The notes under the pieces: generated by a model | Seen by the model: the letters and a program-made list of their open reading frames with translations, nothing else | What the model was told of the DNA's origin: nothing | The model's database searches: none | Source: a virus | Length of the DNA stretch: 34,929 bases | Direction: 5' to 3' (one strand) | Virus record (IMG/VR): IMGVR_UViG_3300028025_000008 | Span: 1 to 34,929 of that record | Shown here: one piece after another, positions 1-7,802 of the stretch | Layout of the letters: every line of letters starts with the position of its first letter | Position numbering within the stretch: position 1 is the first letter of the stretch | Position numbers and translations under genes: made by a program

Positions 1-127
1 TTTTGGAGTATTAAATTATGGCTACCTATCAAACATATACCGCAATCGGTATGAGAGAAGACCTTTCGGATGTTATCTACTCGATTTCACCAACAGATGT
101 TCCATTTATGTCTTCCATTGGCAAGAC
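1..127. repeat. Terminal direct repeat, left copy
   Basis: The first 127 bases, holding the ribosome site and the first 36 codons or so of the capsid gene, recur without mismatch at 34803-34929. The scaffold gene at the right end flows into the capsid gene in the normal head-gene order, so the ends join into a circle of 34,802 bp. An overlap of exactly 127 equals a common maximum assembler k-mer, so it is more likely an assembly overlap than a biological terminal repeat. Confidence 0.95.
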
Positions 128-968
128 TAAAGCAACTGCTGTTCTACATGAGTGGCAAGTCGATTCGCTTGCCGCCCCAGTTTTAGACAATTATGCAGTC
201 GAAGGTGCAACGGCATCTGACGCTACTATGTCTCCAACTACACGAGTTGGTAATCGTTGCCAGATTGCACAGAAGACTGTAAAGATTTCTGGCACTTTGC
301 AAGCTGTCGATAAGGCGGGCCGCAAATCCGAAAAAGCCTACCAACTGGCCAAAGCTAGTTCGGAAATTAAGCGTGACATGGAGACTTCCCTGTTGAGCAA
401 CCAAGTTGCTGCTAACGGCAATTCTTCTACTGCTCGTAAATTGGGTGGTCTGCAAGCATGGTTGAACTCCAACTATGATGGTGGCACTTCTGGCGTTGCT
501 GGTGACTTGGGAACTACTGCTCGTACTGATGGCACAAATCGTACTTTCACAGAAGACATTTTGAAGACTGTCGTTAAAGAAGTTTACGCTTCTGGTGGCA
601 ATCCTAAAGTGTTGATGGTGAACCCTGCTCACAAGCAGTTGGTTTCTGCCTTTACTGGTATTGCTGCACAGCGTTTCATGGCCCCTGCCAATACCCCTAC
701 CACTATCGTCAGCGCAGCAGATGTTTACCTGTCAGATTTCGGTGCAATCTCAATTGTTCCCAACAGGTTCATGACATCTACCAATAGCTGTAACGAGACA
801 GCGTTCATCCTTGACCCTGACATGGCTGCTATCGCTTATCTGCGTCCTTTCCAGACCAACGAGTTGGCTGTTACTGGCGACAATGAATCCACACAGTTGC
901 TGTGTGAGTACACATTGGAAGTTAAGAACCAAGCTGCTCATGGCATCTTGGCTGACTTGACACCTTAA
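18..968 (+). CDS. Major capsid protein, DUF5309/SU10-like HK97 fold
   Basis: Main building block of the icosahedral head, 316 aa. The N-terminus (ATYQTYTAIGMREDLSDVIY, then the SPTDVPFMSSIGK stretch) and the central PKVLMVNPAHKQLVSAF region are what I know from DUF5309/SU10-type capsid proteins of short-tailed phages, and the length is usual for them. The start has a GGAG site about nine bases upstream. It lies 16 bases after the scaffold gene once the genome is closed (34801 to 34820, equal to 18), and is followed directly by a strong terminator, as expected for the most abundant virion protein. No truncation is seen. Confidence 0.93.
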   Translation: MATYQTYTAIGMREDLSDVIYSISPTDVPFMSSIGKTKATAVLHEWQVDSLAAPVLDNYAVEGATASDATMSPTTRVGNRCQIAQKTVKISGTLQAVDKAGRKSEKAYQLAKASSEIKRDMETSLLSNQVAANGNSSTARKLGGLQAWLNSNYDGGTSGVAGDLGTTARTDGTNRTFTEDILKTVVKEVYASGGNPKVLMVNPAHKQLVSAFTGIAAQRFMAPANTPTTIVSAADVYLSDFGAISIVPNRFMTSTNSCNETAFILDPDMAAIAYLRPFQTNELAVTGDNESTQLLCEYTLEVKNQAAHGILADLTP

Positions 969-983
969 TCTGGTGTAACTCAA

Positions 984-1022
984 AAAATGCCTCAGACTAA
1001 TCCTCTGGGGCATTTTCTTTTC
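984..1022 (+). terminator. Rho-independent terminator after capsid gene
   Basis: A 12-bp stem (984-995 with 1005-1016, one G-T pair) with a 9-base loop is followed by a T-rich tail to 1022. The A-run on the 5' arm means it could also act on the other strand. It closes the head transcript after the capsid gene. Confidence 0.88.
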
Positions 1023-1031
1023 TACTCAAAC

Positions 1032-1040
1032 TGATAGAAT
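1032..1040 (+). promoter_or_regulatory. Probable extended -10 promoter for tail genes
   Basis: TGATAGAAT matches the extended -10 form TGnTATAAT with one mismatch, and sits ten bases after the terminator tail. No good -35 is visible. A start point about seven bases downstream would fall on or next to the ATG at 1047. Confidence 0.45.
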
Positions 1041-1046
1041 TGATGT

Positions 1047-1352
1047 ATGGAAAACTTTAGACAAACTGCTGTTCATGCCGATGGCGAAGGTGGCATCGTT
1101 ATTCAAACTCGTCAGGATGTTTCTGACATTGTTGAGCAGAATAAAAAAGAATATAACTCCTTTGATGAACGAGCAAGATGGTCTGACCAATTGTTTGGTA
1201 ACAAGGTTGCATCTATTCCAATGACAGTCATTGATGACTTGAACAAAGCTGGAATCATGCGTGGCTTTGCTGTTCTTGATGACAAGCGTTTTGCTGCTTG
1301 GTTAAATGACCCAATGAATCGTGCATGGCGCACTAGAACTGGAGTGGTATGA
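1047..1352 (+). CDS. Conserved phage protein downstream of capsid
   Basis: A 101-aa soluble protein with mixed charge and no membrane segment or metal motif. I do not recognise a named family. Proteins of this type and size often sit between the capsid and adaptor genes of podoviruses, so a head-completion or virion-associated role is possible but unproven. No Shine-Dalgarno site precedes the ATG, unusual for this genome, and a probable promoter lies right next to it, so a leaderless start is possible. Its TGA overlaps the next ATG by four bases (ATGA). Confidence 0.75.
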   Translation: MENFRQTAVHADGEGGIVIQTRQDVSDIVEQNKKEYNSFDERARWSDQLFGNKVASIPMTVIDDLNKAGIMRGFAVLDDKRFAAWLNDPMNRAWRTRTGVV

Positions 1353-1969
1353 GCCTCTCAACATATTCTGACTTGCAGACTTCAATAGCCAACTATTTGG
1401 CTAGGTCTGACTTGACTTCTCAGATTCCAGACTTTATTACGCTTGCTGAAAACCGACTCCGTAGAGAGTTGCGTATTCGCCAGATGCTCAAATCTGTAAC
1501 GACTAGCACAGTCTCTGGTGACGCAACTGTAGAGATACCTAGTGACTTCTTAGAGATTCGTGATTTTGTCGTAATGACTAACCCAATTCAACCATTGAGT
1601 TACTCTAGTCCCTCAACGCTATCTAATGACCCAAGAACATCAGAAGTTGGTGTTCCTAAGTCTTACACTATCCTTGCTTCTGAGTTTCAGTTAGCACCTG
1701 CACCTGATGGCGTATATACGTTAAAGATGCTTTATTACTCTGCGCCTCCGTACTTGACTAGTAACAATCCATCTAACGTATTTCTAACTACTGCCCCTGA
1801 TGGTTTGCTGTATGGTGCATTGGTTGAAGCAGAGCCTTACTTAATGAATGATGCTCGTATAAATACATGGGGTTCTATGTATGACCGAGCAATTTCTTCT
1901 CTCACTAGGTCTGATGAAAACACTCAGTATTCTGGTGTACCCCTGTCAATCAAATTAACTGCAAGGTGA
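1349..1969 (+). CDS. Head-tail adaptor protein (gp4-like connector)
   Basis: A 206-aa protein whose N-terminal half has the pattern of short-tailed phage adaptors: SLSTYSDLQTSIANYLARSD, then an IPDFITLAENRLRRELRI helix. Such proteins form a ring below the portal and join head to tail (P22 gp4-like family). This assignment rests on sequence pattern and on the position between capsid and nozzle genes. The start is preceded by GGAG and overlaps the previous stop, so the two are translationally coupled. The C-terminal half (residues 100-190) is richer in hydrophobic and proline residues, and its fold is not evident. Confidence 0.75.
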   Translation: MSLSTYSDLQTSIANYLARSDLTSQIPDFITLAENRLRRELRIRQMLKSVTTSTVSGDATVEIPSDFLEIRDFVVMTNPIQPLSYSSPSTLSNDPRTSEVGVPKSYTILASEFQLAPAPDGVYTLKMLYYSAPPYLTSNNPSNVFLTTAPDGLLYGALVEAEPYLMNDARINTWGSMYDRAISSLTRSDENTQYSGVPLSIKLTAR

Positions 1970-1973
1970 AATC

Positions 1974-2360
1974 ATGGCTGAAATGTCTAACTACTTGGAA
2001 AATGCTCTTATCAATGTGACGTTGAGAGCAACAAGCTACACAACACCAACAACTGTTTATGTGGCTTTGTACACAACTGACCCAACAGATGCTGATACTG
2101 GAACAGAGTGTTCTGGTACTAGCTATGCTCGTCAATCTGTGACATTTGGTGCGCCTAGCAATGGTGCATCTACAAACTCTGCTGCTGTGGAATTTCCTCA
2201 AGCTGGTGGCTCATGGGGAACAATCACACACATTGGAATCCGTGATGCTTTGACAACAGGTAATTTGTTGTATCACACAGCACTAGATGCTTCTAAGACG
2301 ATTGCAACTGGCGATGTGTTCCGTATTGCTACAGGTTCTTTGTCTGTAACATTGGCATAA
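1974..2360 (+). CDS. Tail/virion protein, small beta-rich
   Basis: 128 aa, rich in Thr, Ser, Gly and Ala, with no membrane segment or charged core, as for a beta-sandwich virion protein. The opening (SNYLENALINVTLRATSYTT, then TVYVALYTTDPTDADTGTE) and the GGSWGTITHIGIRDA stretch resemble small tail-associated proteins often annotated as tail-fibre or Gp80-like proteins. AAGG precedes the ATG. It lies five bases after the adaptor gene and two before the repeat protein, in the same transcript. The exact position in the particle cannot be read from sequence. Confidence 0.7.
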   Translation: MAEMSNYLENALINVTLRATSYTTPTTVYVALYTTDPTDADTGTECSGTSYARQSVTFGAPSNGASTNSAAVEFPQAGGSWGTITHIGIRDALTTGNLLYHTALDASKTIATGDVFRIATGSLSVTLA

Positions 2361-2361
2361 C

Positions 2362-3348
2362 ATGATGACAGTCAATCTTACGCTTGAGCAACTTGACCAA
2401 TTTGGGTCATTGGATAGCCTCACGCTAAGTTTAGACTCGTCTGATTGGAACTCGACTACACAGAAGAATGTGACAGGCCCTTGGGTGCTAGAGGGCTTAG
2501 ATGCTTTCAGTTCTAGCATTGATGAACTAGCAATTAGCCTAGATTCAGAACTATGGGCTACCGCATATTTGTGGGATGGTGTCGCAGATATAACTGCTAA
2601 TGCTACTGTTATCGCTAATGCCGATAAAATATTTGGTGGCATAGCTTCTGTAACTTGTGAGGCTACAGTAACTGCTGATGCTTCCATTGTTTACTACGGC
2701 AATGCTTCTATCACAGGAAACGCAGATGTTACGGCATCTGGTCAGCGTGTTCAGTTTGGTAGTGGCGACATACAGGCTACAGCAAGCGTAACTGCTGATG
2801 GGCAGAGAATAGCAAATGGCGTTGCTAGTATTACTGGTAACGCTGATGTAACTGCTCTTGGCACTAAGGTTAACTTTGCTAGTGCAAGTATTACTGGAAA
2901 TGCTGATGTAAGCGCATCTGGTCAAATTGTCCAAGCCGCTAGTGCAAGTATTACTGCTAATGGTGTCTGTGAAGCTAACGCAGAGAGAATCCAGTTAGGC
3001 GTTGCGTCTATTACTGGTGATACAACAGTAACTGCTAATGGTGGATTGACTGTAGGTGCTGTAGCAAGCGTAGAGGCTAATGCTAATGTTGTCGCTAGTG
3101 CGTCTGCAATTTATGCAGGGGCAGCCTCGGTGTCAGGTCTAGCAACAATTATAGCTAAAGGCGTTATCCTTGGTGACAATTGGACTCCAGTAGCAGGTGA
3201 CACTAATACTTGGACACCAGTTAGTGCTGATTCAAACACTTGGACACTTGTTATTAGAGACACAAACACATGGACTCCAGTATCTGCTAATGACAATACA
3301 TGGACGACACAGATTCAAGGAAGTAATACATGGCTCAGACAAGGATAA
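2362..3348 (+). CDS. Repetitive virion protein with two repeat blocks
   Basis: 328 aa. Residues 6-29 and 42-65 are two copies of a leucine/aspartate motif (LEQLD or LEGLD, then S-D-x-L, then SLDS, ending in W). Residues about 75-265 are degenerate repeats of roughly 20 residues around ASITGNADVTASG, an alternating pattern typical of beta-solenoid or beta-prism fibres. The last 55 residues repeat an 11-residue unit of the type DTNTWTPVSA. A structural role at the tail or connector is inferred from this and from position. The gene overlaps the nozzle gene by 19 bases. ATG at 2362 and ATG at 2365 are both possible starts. Confidence 0.72.
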   Translation: MMTVNLTLEQLDQFGSLDSLTLSLDSSDWNSTTQKNVTGPWVLEGLDAFSSSIDELAISLDSELWATAYLWDGVADITANATVIANADKIFGGIASVTCEATVTADASIVYYGNASITGNADVTASGQRVQFGSGDIQATASVTADGQRIANGVASITGNADVTALGTKVNFASASITGNADVSASGQIVQAASASITANGVCEANAERIQLGVASITGDTTVTANGGLTVGAVASVEANANVVASASAIYAGAASVSGLATIIAKGVILGDNWTPVAGDTNTWTPVSADSNTWTLVIRDTNTWTPVSANDNTWTTQIQGSNTWLRQG

Positions 3349-4766
3349 CATTTGGTGAGTGGATGCCTGACCAATCAGGTATTTCTGGCTCGTTGACAGA
3401 CGCTAAAAACGTAGTGTCTCAAGCCATTGGGTATGGCCCATTCCCTACGCCAGTATCTTTATCAAGCGCAGCAGCAGAGAACTTAACTTCTTTGTATGCA
3501 GCTAAAGCCCCTGATGGCAATACAGTATTGTTTACGGCTGGCTTGTCAAAGATTTATACAGTTGGCGGTTCTGGAACACTTACGCAAGTAAATACAGGAT
3601 TGACAACAAACGCAAACGAAAGAATAAGATTTACTCAGTTTGGCAAGAGCGTCATTATTTGTAATAACGCTGATAAGCTAAAGTCTTGGGTGCTTGGTAC
3701 TTCTAGCACATTTACTGAAGTGGCAGCTACTGCGCCTATTGCTAAATACATTACTGTAGTGCGTGATTTTGTCGTGGTTGCAAATACGCTAGAAACGACA
3801 CAGCAACCATATAGAGTTCGTTGGTCAGCTATCAATGATGAGACTGATTGGGTAGAAAATGTAAACACTCAGTCTGACTATCAGGATATTCCTGATGGCG
3901 GTCAGATTGTAGGAATCCGTGGTGGTGAGTTTGGTCTAGTTTTGCTAGAGCGTTCTATTCACAGGATGACTTATGTGGGTACACCTTTTATATTCCAGTT
4001 TGACAACATCTCTAGGAATAAAGGTTGCGCTGTAGCTGGTTCTATTACTCAGTACCAAGGCATTACATTCTTCTTGTCAGACGATGGTTTCTATATGTGT
4101 GACGGACAGCAAGTTATTCCGATTGGGGCAGAGAAGGTTGATAGGTTCTTTTTAAGTGACGCAAGCGAGACAGACTATTCAACTATGTCTGCCGCTATTG
4201 ACCCTGTTCGCAAACTTGTAATCTGGAATTACAAAAGTGTAGATGCTGTTCGTAAACTGATGATTTACAACTTCCAGACTAAAAAATGGACTTATGGCGA
4301 TGCTAATACTGATTACTTGGGTGAAGCATCATCAGGCGCATTGACGCTTGAGGAACTAGATGCTATATCTGGTTCTATTGACGCTTTAACAACAAGTTTA
4401 GATTCTTTGTTATATATCGGTGGTAAGTATTTCTTAGGTGGAACTTACGGAACGAGGGTTTACTCCTTTACTGGCGCAAACCTTACAGGAAGCATTGCAA
4501 CTGGCGACATAGATTTAGGCGCAAACTCAGTAGTAACCCTAGCTAGACCTATTGTTGACAATGGCTCTGGCTCACTATCCATTGCTTCACGCACATTGCT
4601 AAACCAAAGTGTTACTTATGGTGGCTCAACTGCTGCTGACTCTGAGAACAGGGTTTCCTTGCGTAGTGCAGGTAGGTATCACAGATTAAAGTTAACACCT
4701 ACTGGTGCAGCTTGGAAGACTGCTGTGGCTGTGGATGTAGATGTAACTCCACAAGGGGTTCGCTGA
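3330..4766 (+). CDS. Tail nozzle / DNA stabilisation protein (P22 gp10-like)
   Basis: 478 aa. The sequence has repeated blade-like stretches ending in YKSVDAVRKLMIYNFQTKKW and the pattern RVRWSAINDETDW, which I associate with beta-propeller nozzle or stabilisation proteins (P22 gp10, T7 gp12-like) that plug the short tail and hold packaged DNA. AAGGAAG lies about eight bases before the ATG. An odd insertion at residues 338-362 (nt 4341-4415) carries the same leucine/aspartate motif found twice in the preceding gene, suggesting contact or shared ancestry. The stop shares its last base with the next ATG. Confidence 0.78.
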   Translation: MAQTRITFGEWMPDQSGISGSLTDAKNVVSQAIGYGPFPTPVSLSSAAAENLTSLYAAKAPDGNTVLFTAGLSKIYTVGGSGTLTQVNTGLTTNANERIRFTQFGKSVIICNNADKLKSWVLGTSSTFTEVAATAPIAKYITVVRDFVVVANTLETTQQPYRVRWSAINDETDWVENVNTQSDYQDIPDGGQIVGIRGGEFGLVLLERSIHRMTYVGTPFIFQFDNISRNKGCAVAGSITQYQGITFFLSDDGFYMCDGQQVIPIGAEKVDRFFLSDASETDYSTMSAAIDPVRKLVIWNYKSVDAVRKLMIYNFQTKKWTYGDANTDYLGEASSGALTLEELDAISGSIDALTTSLDSLLYIGGKYFLGGTYGTRVYSFTGANLTGSIATGDIDLGANSVVTLARPIVDNGSGSLSIASRTLLNQSVTYGGSTAADSENRVSLRSAGRYHRLKLTPTGAAWKTAVAVDVDVTPQGVR

Positions 4767-5539
4767 TGTTTAGAAGCCTACCTGCTTTTGGTGGTGACCA
4801 GAGGGCTGTAGCCGAGGTAGTCCGTGGCATCATGGACGGAAAGACCAATAACACAGGGACTTTGACTCTGGCAACTGGTGGTGCTACTACAACCACTTTG
4901 ACAGACCGAAGGATAGGCCCAGACAGCGTTATCTTGTTTGCCCCTGCTTCTGCTGCGGCTAACGTGGACTATATGCCTTATGGGGCGTTTCAGAGCCTTG
5001 TTGACCAAACTGTTGCATCTGCAAATACTGCCTATGCAATGACATTAGACACAACTGATTACTCTAATGGCATAACTCTATCCAATAGTTCTAGGATGAA
5101 CGTCAAAAATACAGGAATTTATAACTTCCAATGGTCTGGTCAGTTTGAGAATACTGACTCGCAAGACCATGACGCTAGGGCTTGGATAAAAATCAACGGA
5201 ACGAATCTTACTGGTTCAACAGGCTTTTTTGCTATTCCTAGCAAGCATGGCTCAGTTAATGGACATGGTTTAACTGGATGGAATTACTATTTAAGTTTAA
5301 ATGCAAATGATTATGTCGAGTTATGGTGGGAGACTGATAGCACTGCTGTGAGCCTCCAAGCCTATGCTGCTGGAACAAATTACCCCTCTACAGCGTCTTT
5401 GATTACTACAATGAACTACATCTCTCCGTCTGCTTTGACGAACATCTACGCTAGTTCCCAAGGACAGGGTACGGCTACGATTACCCACTTTGCCAATTCG
5501 ACTGCAAATAAGACATATCGGTATGCAATTATTGGTTGA
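4766..5539 (+). CDS. Virion protein with C1q/TNF-like beta-sandwich C-terminus
   Basis: 257 aa from the ATG that overlaps the previous TGA (TGATG). A longer in-frame start at 4712 would add a cysteine-rich 18-residue stretch lying inside the nozzle gene and is less likely. Residues 1-70 are probably an anchor. From about residue 80 the pattern TTDYSNGITLSNSSRMNVKN, then GIYNFQWSGQFEN and NDYVELWWETDS, resembles the jelly-roll of phage C1q/TNF-like spike proteins. A tail spike or nozzle-tip role is inferred. It closes the tail cluster before a new promoter. Confidence 0.72.
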   Translation: MFRSLPAFGGDQRAVAEVVRGIMDGKTNNTGTLTLATGGATTTTLTDRRIGPDSVILFAPASAAANVDYMPYGAFQSLVDQTVASANTAYAMTLDTTDYSNGITLSNSSRMNVKNTGIYNFQWSGQFENTDSQDHDARAWIKINGTNLTGSTGFFAIPSKHGSVNGHGLTGWNYYLSLNANDYVELWWETDSTAVSLQAYAAGTNYPSTASLITTMNYISPSALTNIYASSQGQGTATITHFANSTANKTYRYAIIG

Positions 5540-5560
5540 TTTTAATTATTTATGTATAAT
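5532..5560 (+). promoter_or_regulatory. Promoter for ejection-protein operon
   Basis: A perfect TATAAT (5555-5560) stands 17 bases after TTGGTT (5532-5537), a weak -35. It is the only sizeable gap in the tail cluster and comes 50 bases before the next gene. Confidence 0.6.
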
Positions 5561-5590
5561 GGATTCCGTGGATGACCCATCTTGGAATCC
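5561..5590 (+). repeat. Inverted repeat overlapping the start point
   Basis: GGATTCC (5561-5567) and GGAATCC (5584-5590) are exact inverted copies. Inside them GATG and CATC can pair around a 3-base loop. The left arm begins directly after the -10 box, so the element may be a protein-binding operator or, if transcription starts a little earlier, a 5' hairpin of the mRNA. Confidence 0.6.
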
Positions 5591-5609
5591 GAAACTCTAG
5601 GAGTAAAAG

Positions 5610-6530
5610 ATGGTAACTGAAACCAGAACTTTAGTTGACCCAACAATAGCACCATATCTAACGTATGGTTTAGAGCAGGGTGCGGGTCTGTATCAGGGCG
5701 GTGGCCCTAAATACTACACAGGCGAGACATTTGTTTCTCCCTCCCAGACCACACAAGCAGGTCTTCAAGCCTTAGAAACTCGTGCTTTAGCAGGTAATCC
5801 TTTAACTGGACTTGCTCAACAACAGTTACAGGGTACTTTGGGTGGTGCTTATCTAGGTGGTAATCCATTCTTTCAAGGTGCATTTGCCCCTGCTGCTCAA
5901 GCTGCTCAGTCTCAGTTTCAGCAGACTATGGGCGACATTAGTTCTAAAGCAAGCCTAGCAGGGCGTTATGGCTCTGGTGCTATGGGTAACCTACAAGACA
6001 GAGCGTCTGGTCAATATGCACAAGCATTGACTAACACAGCAGGTCAACTGGCTTATCAGAACTACGAACAAGAGCGAGCAAGACAACAAGCTGCTATCGG
6101 TGCTGCGCCTCAGTTGGCTGCTACTGATTACCAAGATATTCAGCAGTTGTTGCAAGCAGGTCAAGTTCGTGAAGGTTATCAAGGTCAACAGTTGGGTGCA
6201 GATATTCAGCGTTTCAACTTCTTGCAAAACCAACCACAACAGAACTTGCAGAACTATATGTCATTGGTATATGGCAGCCCACTAGGACGAGTAGGCTCTA
6301 CTACAGCGTCTGGTTCTGCTGATACATCTACCTTACAGAAGGTATTAGGAACTGCTGCAACTGCGGCTGGTGTTTATAAGAATCTAGGTTCACCTAATCT
6401 AAGTTACATAAATCCATTTAGTTCAAGTTTCCTTGGTGGTGCTTTTAATTCTGCGCCTAACATGGGATATATAGATACTAATATGCAACCATTTGGTCAA
6501 CAATCCTTTAACGGAATCGTTTACGATTGA
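5610..6530 (+). CDS. Probable ejection (internal virion) protein I
   Basis: 306 aa. The middle (residues 60-220) is a long alanine- and glutamine-rich helical region with short Gln-Gln runs, and both ends are Gly/Tyr-rich. The features SLAGRYGSGAMGNLQDR and YQNYEQERARQQAAIGAAPQ recur in proteins from short-tailed phages that I take to be DNA-ejection proteins of the P22 gp7/gp16/gp20 type. This is inference from composition and from position after the nozzle, first in a run of three. GGAG lies eight bases before the ATG. No membrane segment is evident. Confidence 0.65.
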   Translation: MVTETRTLVDPTIAPYLTYGLEQGAGLYQGGGPKYYTGETFVSPSQTTQAGLQALETRALAGNPLTGLAQQQLQGTLGGAYLGGNPFFQGAFAPAAQAAQSQFQQTMGDISSKASLAGRYGSGAMGNLQDRASGQYAQALTNTAGQLAYQNYEQERARQQAAIGAAPQLAATDYQDIQQLLQAGQVREGYQGQQLGADIQRFNFLQNQPQQNLQNYMSLVYGSPLGRVGSTTASGSADTSTLQKVLGTAATAAGVYKNLGSPNLSYINPFSSSFLGGAFNSAPNMGYIDTNMQPFGQQSFNGIVYD

Positions 6531-6536
6531 TAAATT

Positions 6537-7802
6537 ATGGCTGGACTATTAGACATTTTTGGAACTAGCGGTGCAGACACAATGGGTCTGCTTGGTATGT
6601 CACCTGCTGACATTGCTCGTAATCGTGAAGACGCACAAGCACAAGCCTTGTATGCCCTAGCAGGGCGTTTATTCCAAGGTGGGAATACTGGTCAATCTAT
6701 TGTTGAGGGCTTGCAGCGTGGTCAGCAAGCCTATAAAGGCGGTATGCAAGACACATTGCAAAGCCAGTTACAGAATGTTCAGTTGGCTGACATGATTCGT
6801 AAGCGTAAGTTAGAGCAACAACAATTAGCTGAACAACAACGTATTCAAGGTGTTATCCAAGGTGCTGTAACCAAGCCTCAAGAGATGTATGGTGAGGACA
6901 TGATGGGTCAGCAAGTAGGTCAAGGCATGACTGCTGGTGGCTTTGATTTGCAACGAGCAATTCCTCAATTGATGGGTTCTGCTGAAGGTCGCAAAGCATT
7001 AAGTGAGTTGGTCGCATCTCAGAAAGCAATGCAACCAGAGTACAAAGAAGTTAATGGTGCGCTTTATGAGATTTCTGCTGGTATGCCTCCTAAATTGGTT
7101 GCTGGTTCTAAAAAGCGTGATACTGTAACAGTTGGAAATGTTGTTCTTGATAAAGACGATATGCGTGTTCTTTATACCGCACCTGATGCACCTGCTGGCT
7201 CAATTAAAGAGTTTCAAGACTTTATGAAATTGCCTAAAAATGAACAGGCAGCATACATTCAATTACAAGAACAAAAGCGTCCAAGCACAACAATCAATAT
7301 GCCATCAGAAGGTGAGCGTAAGTCAGCCGTTCTTGCAAGCAGATTGAACTTCAGCGTTGGTCAAATGAATCAAGCTATTGGCGCAGACCCTAAAGCAGCT
7401 ATGCCAAATACTGCGGCAGAGATTGCTCGTTTTGTTTCTCAAACAGATTTCTTGCCAAACAAACTAAATACAGAGCAACGTCAAATTGTTGAGGCGGCTC
7501 AAGAGGATATTCTTGATGCAGCATTAACATTAGGAACTGGTGCAGCTTATAGCCGTGAGCAGTTGGCGGGATATAAGAAATCTTATTTCCCACAAATGGG
7601 GGATAGCGCAGCAGCAGTTAAAACAAAACAAGAGCGTTTAAATAATTTGCTTAAATCTGCTGAAGTTGCCTCTGGTCGTGCTGCAAAAGAAATTACTGCA
7701 CCAATACCTAAATTGCCAACTACACCTGCTGCAAGTGGTGGATTGCCAAGTCCAGATGCTATTCAAGCAGAAATTGAAAGACGCAAAAAAGGCGGTGGAT
7801 AA
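6537..7802 (+). CDS. Probable ejection (internal virion) protein II
   Basis: 421 aa. The N-terminus holds the helix DIARNREDAQAQALYALAGR, followed by Gln-rich amphipathic helices (residues 60-130) and a helical C-terminus with SAVLASRLNFSVGQMNQAIG and AALTLGTGAAYSREQLAGY. The last feature resembles the C-terminal segment of ejection proteins in other podoviruses, from memory. No enzymatic motif is seen. The ribosome site is weak. Its TAA shares one base with the ATG of the next gene, so the pair is coupled. Confidence 0.65.
   Translation: MAGLLDIFGTSGADTMGLLGMSPADIARNREDAQAQALYALAGRLFQGGNTGQSIVEGLQRGQQAYKGGMQDTLQSQLQNVQLADMIRKRKLEQQQLAEQQRIQGVIQGAVTKPQEMYGEDMMGQQVGQGMTAGGFDLQRAIPQLMGSAEGRKALSELVASQKAMQPEYKEVNGALYEISAGMPPKLVAGSKKRDTVTVGNVVLDKDDMRVLYTAPDAPAGSIKEFQDFMKLPKNEQAAYIQLQEQKRPSTTINMPSEGERKSAVLASRLNFSVGQMNQAIGADPKAAMPNTAAEIARFVSQTDFLPNKLNTEQRQIVEAAQEDILDAALTLGTGAAYSREQLAGYKKSYFPQMGDSAAAVKTKQERLNNLLKSAEVASGRAAKEITAPIPKLPTTPAASGGLPSPDAIQAEIERRKKGGG

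Noticed and set aside
1-127. True terminal repeat as in T7-like phages
   Set aside because: The length equals a common assembler k-mer and the repeat lies inside the capsid gene, so circular assembly is the simpler explanation.
5561-5600. Possible tRNA remnant
   Set aside because: Only one stem-loop with nested pairing is present; no cloverleaf, anticodon arm or T-arm can be drawn.
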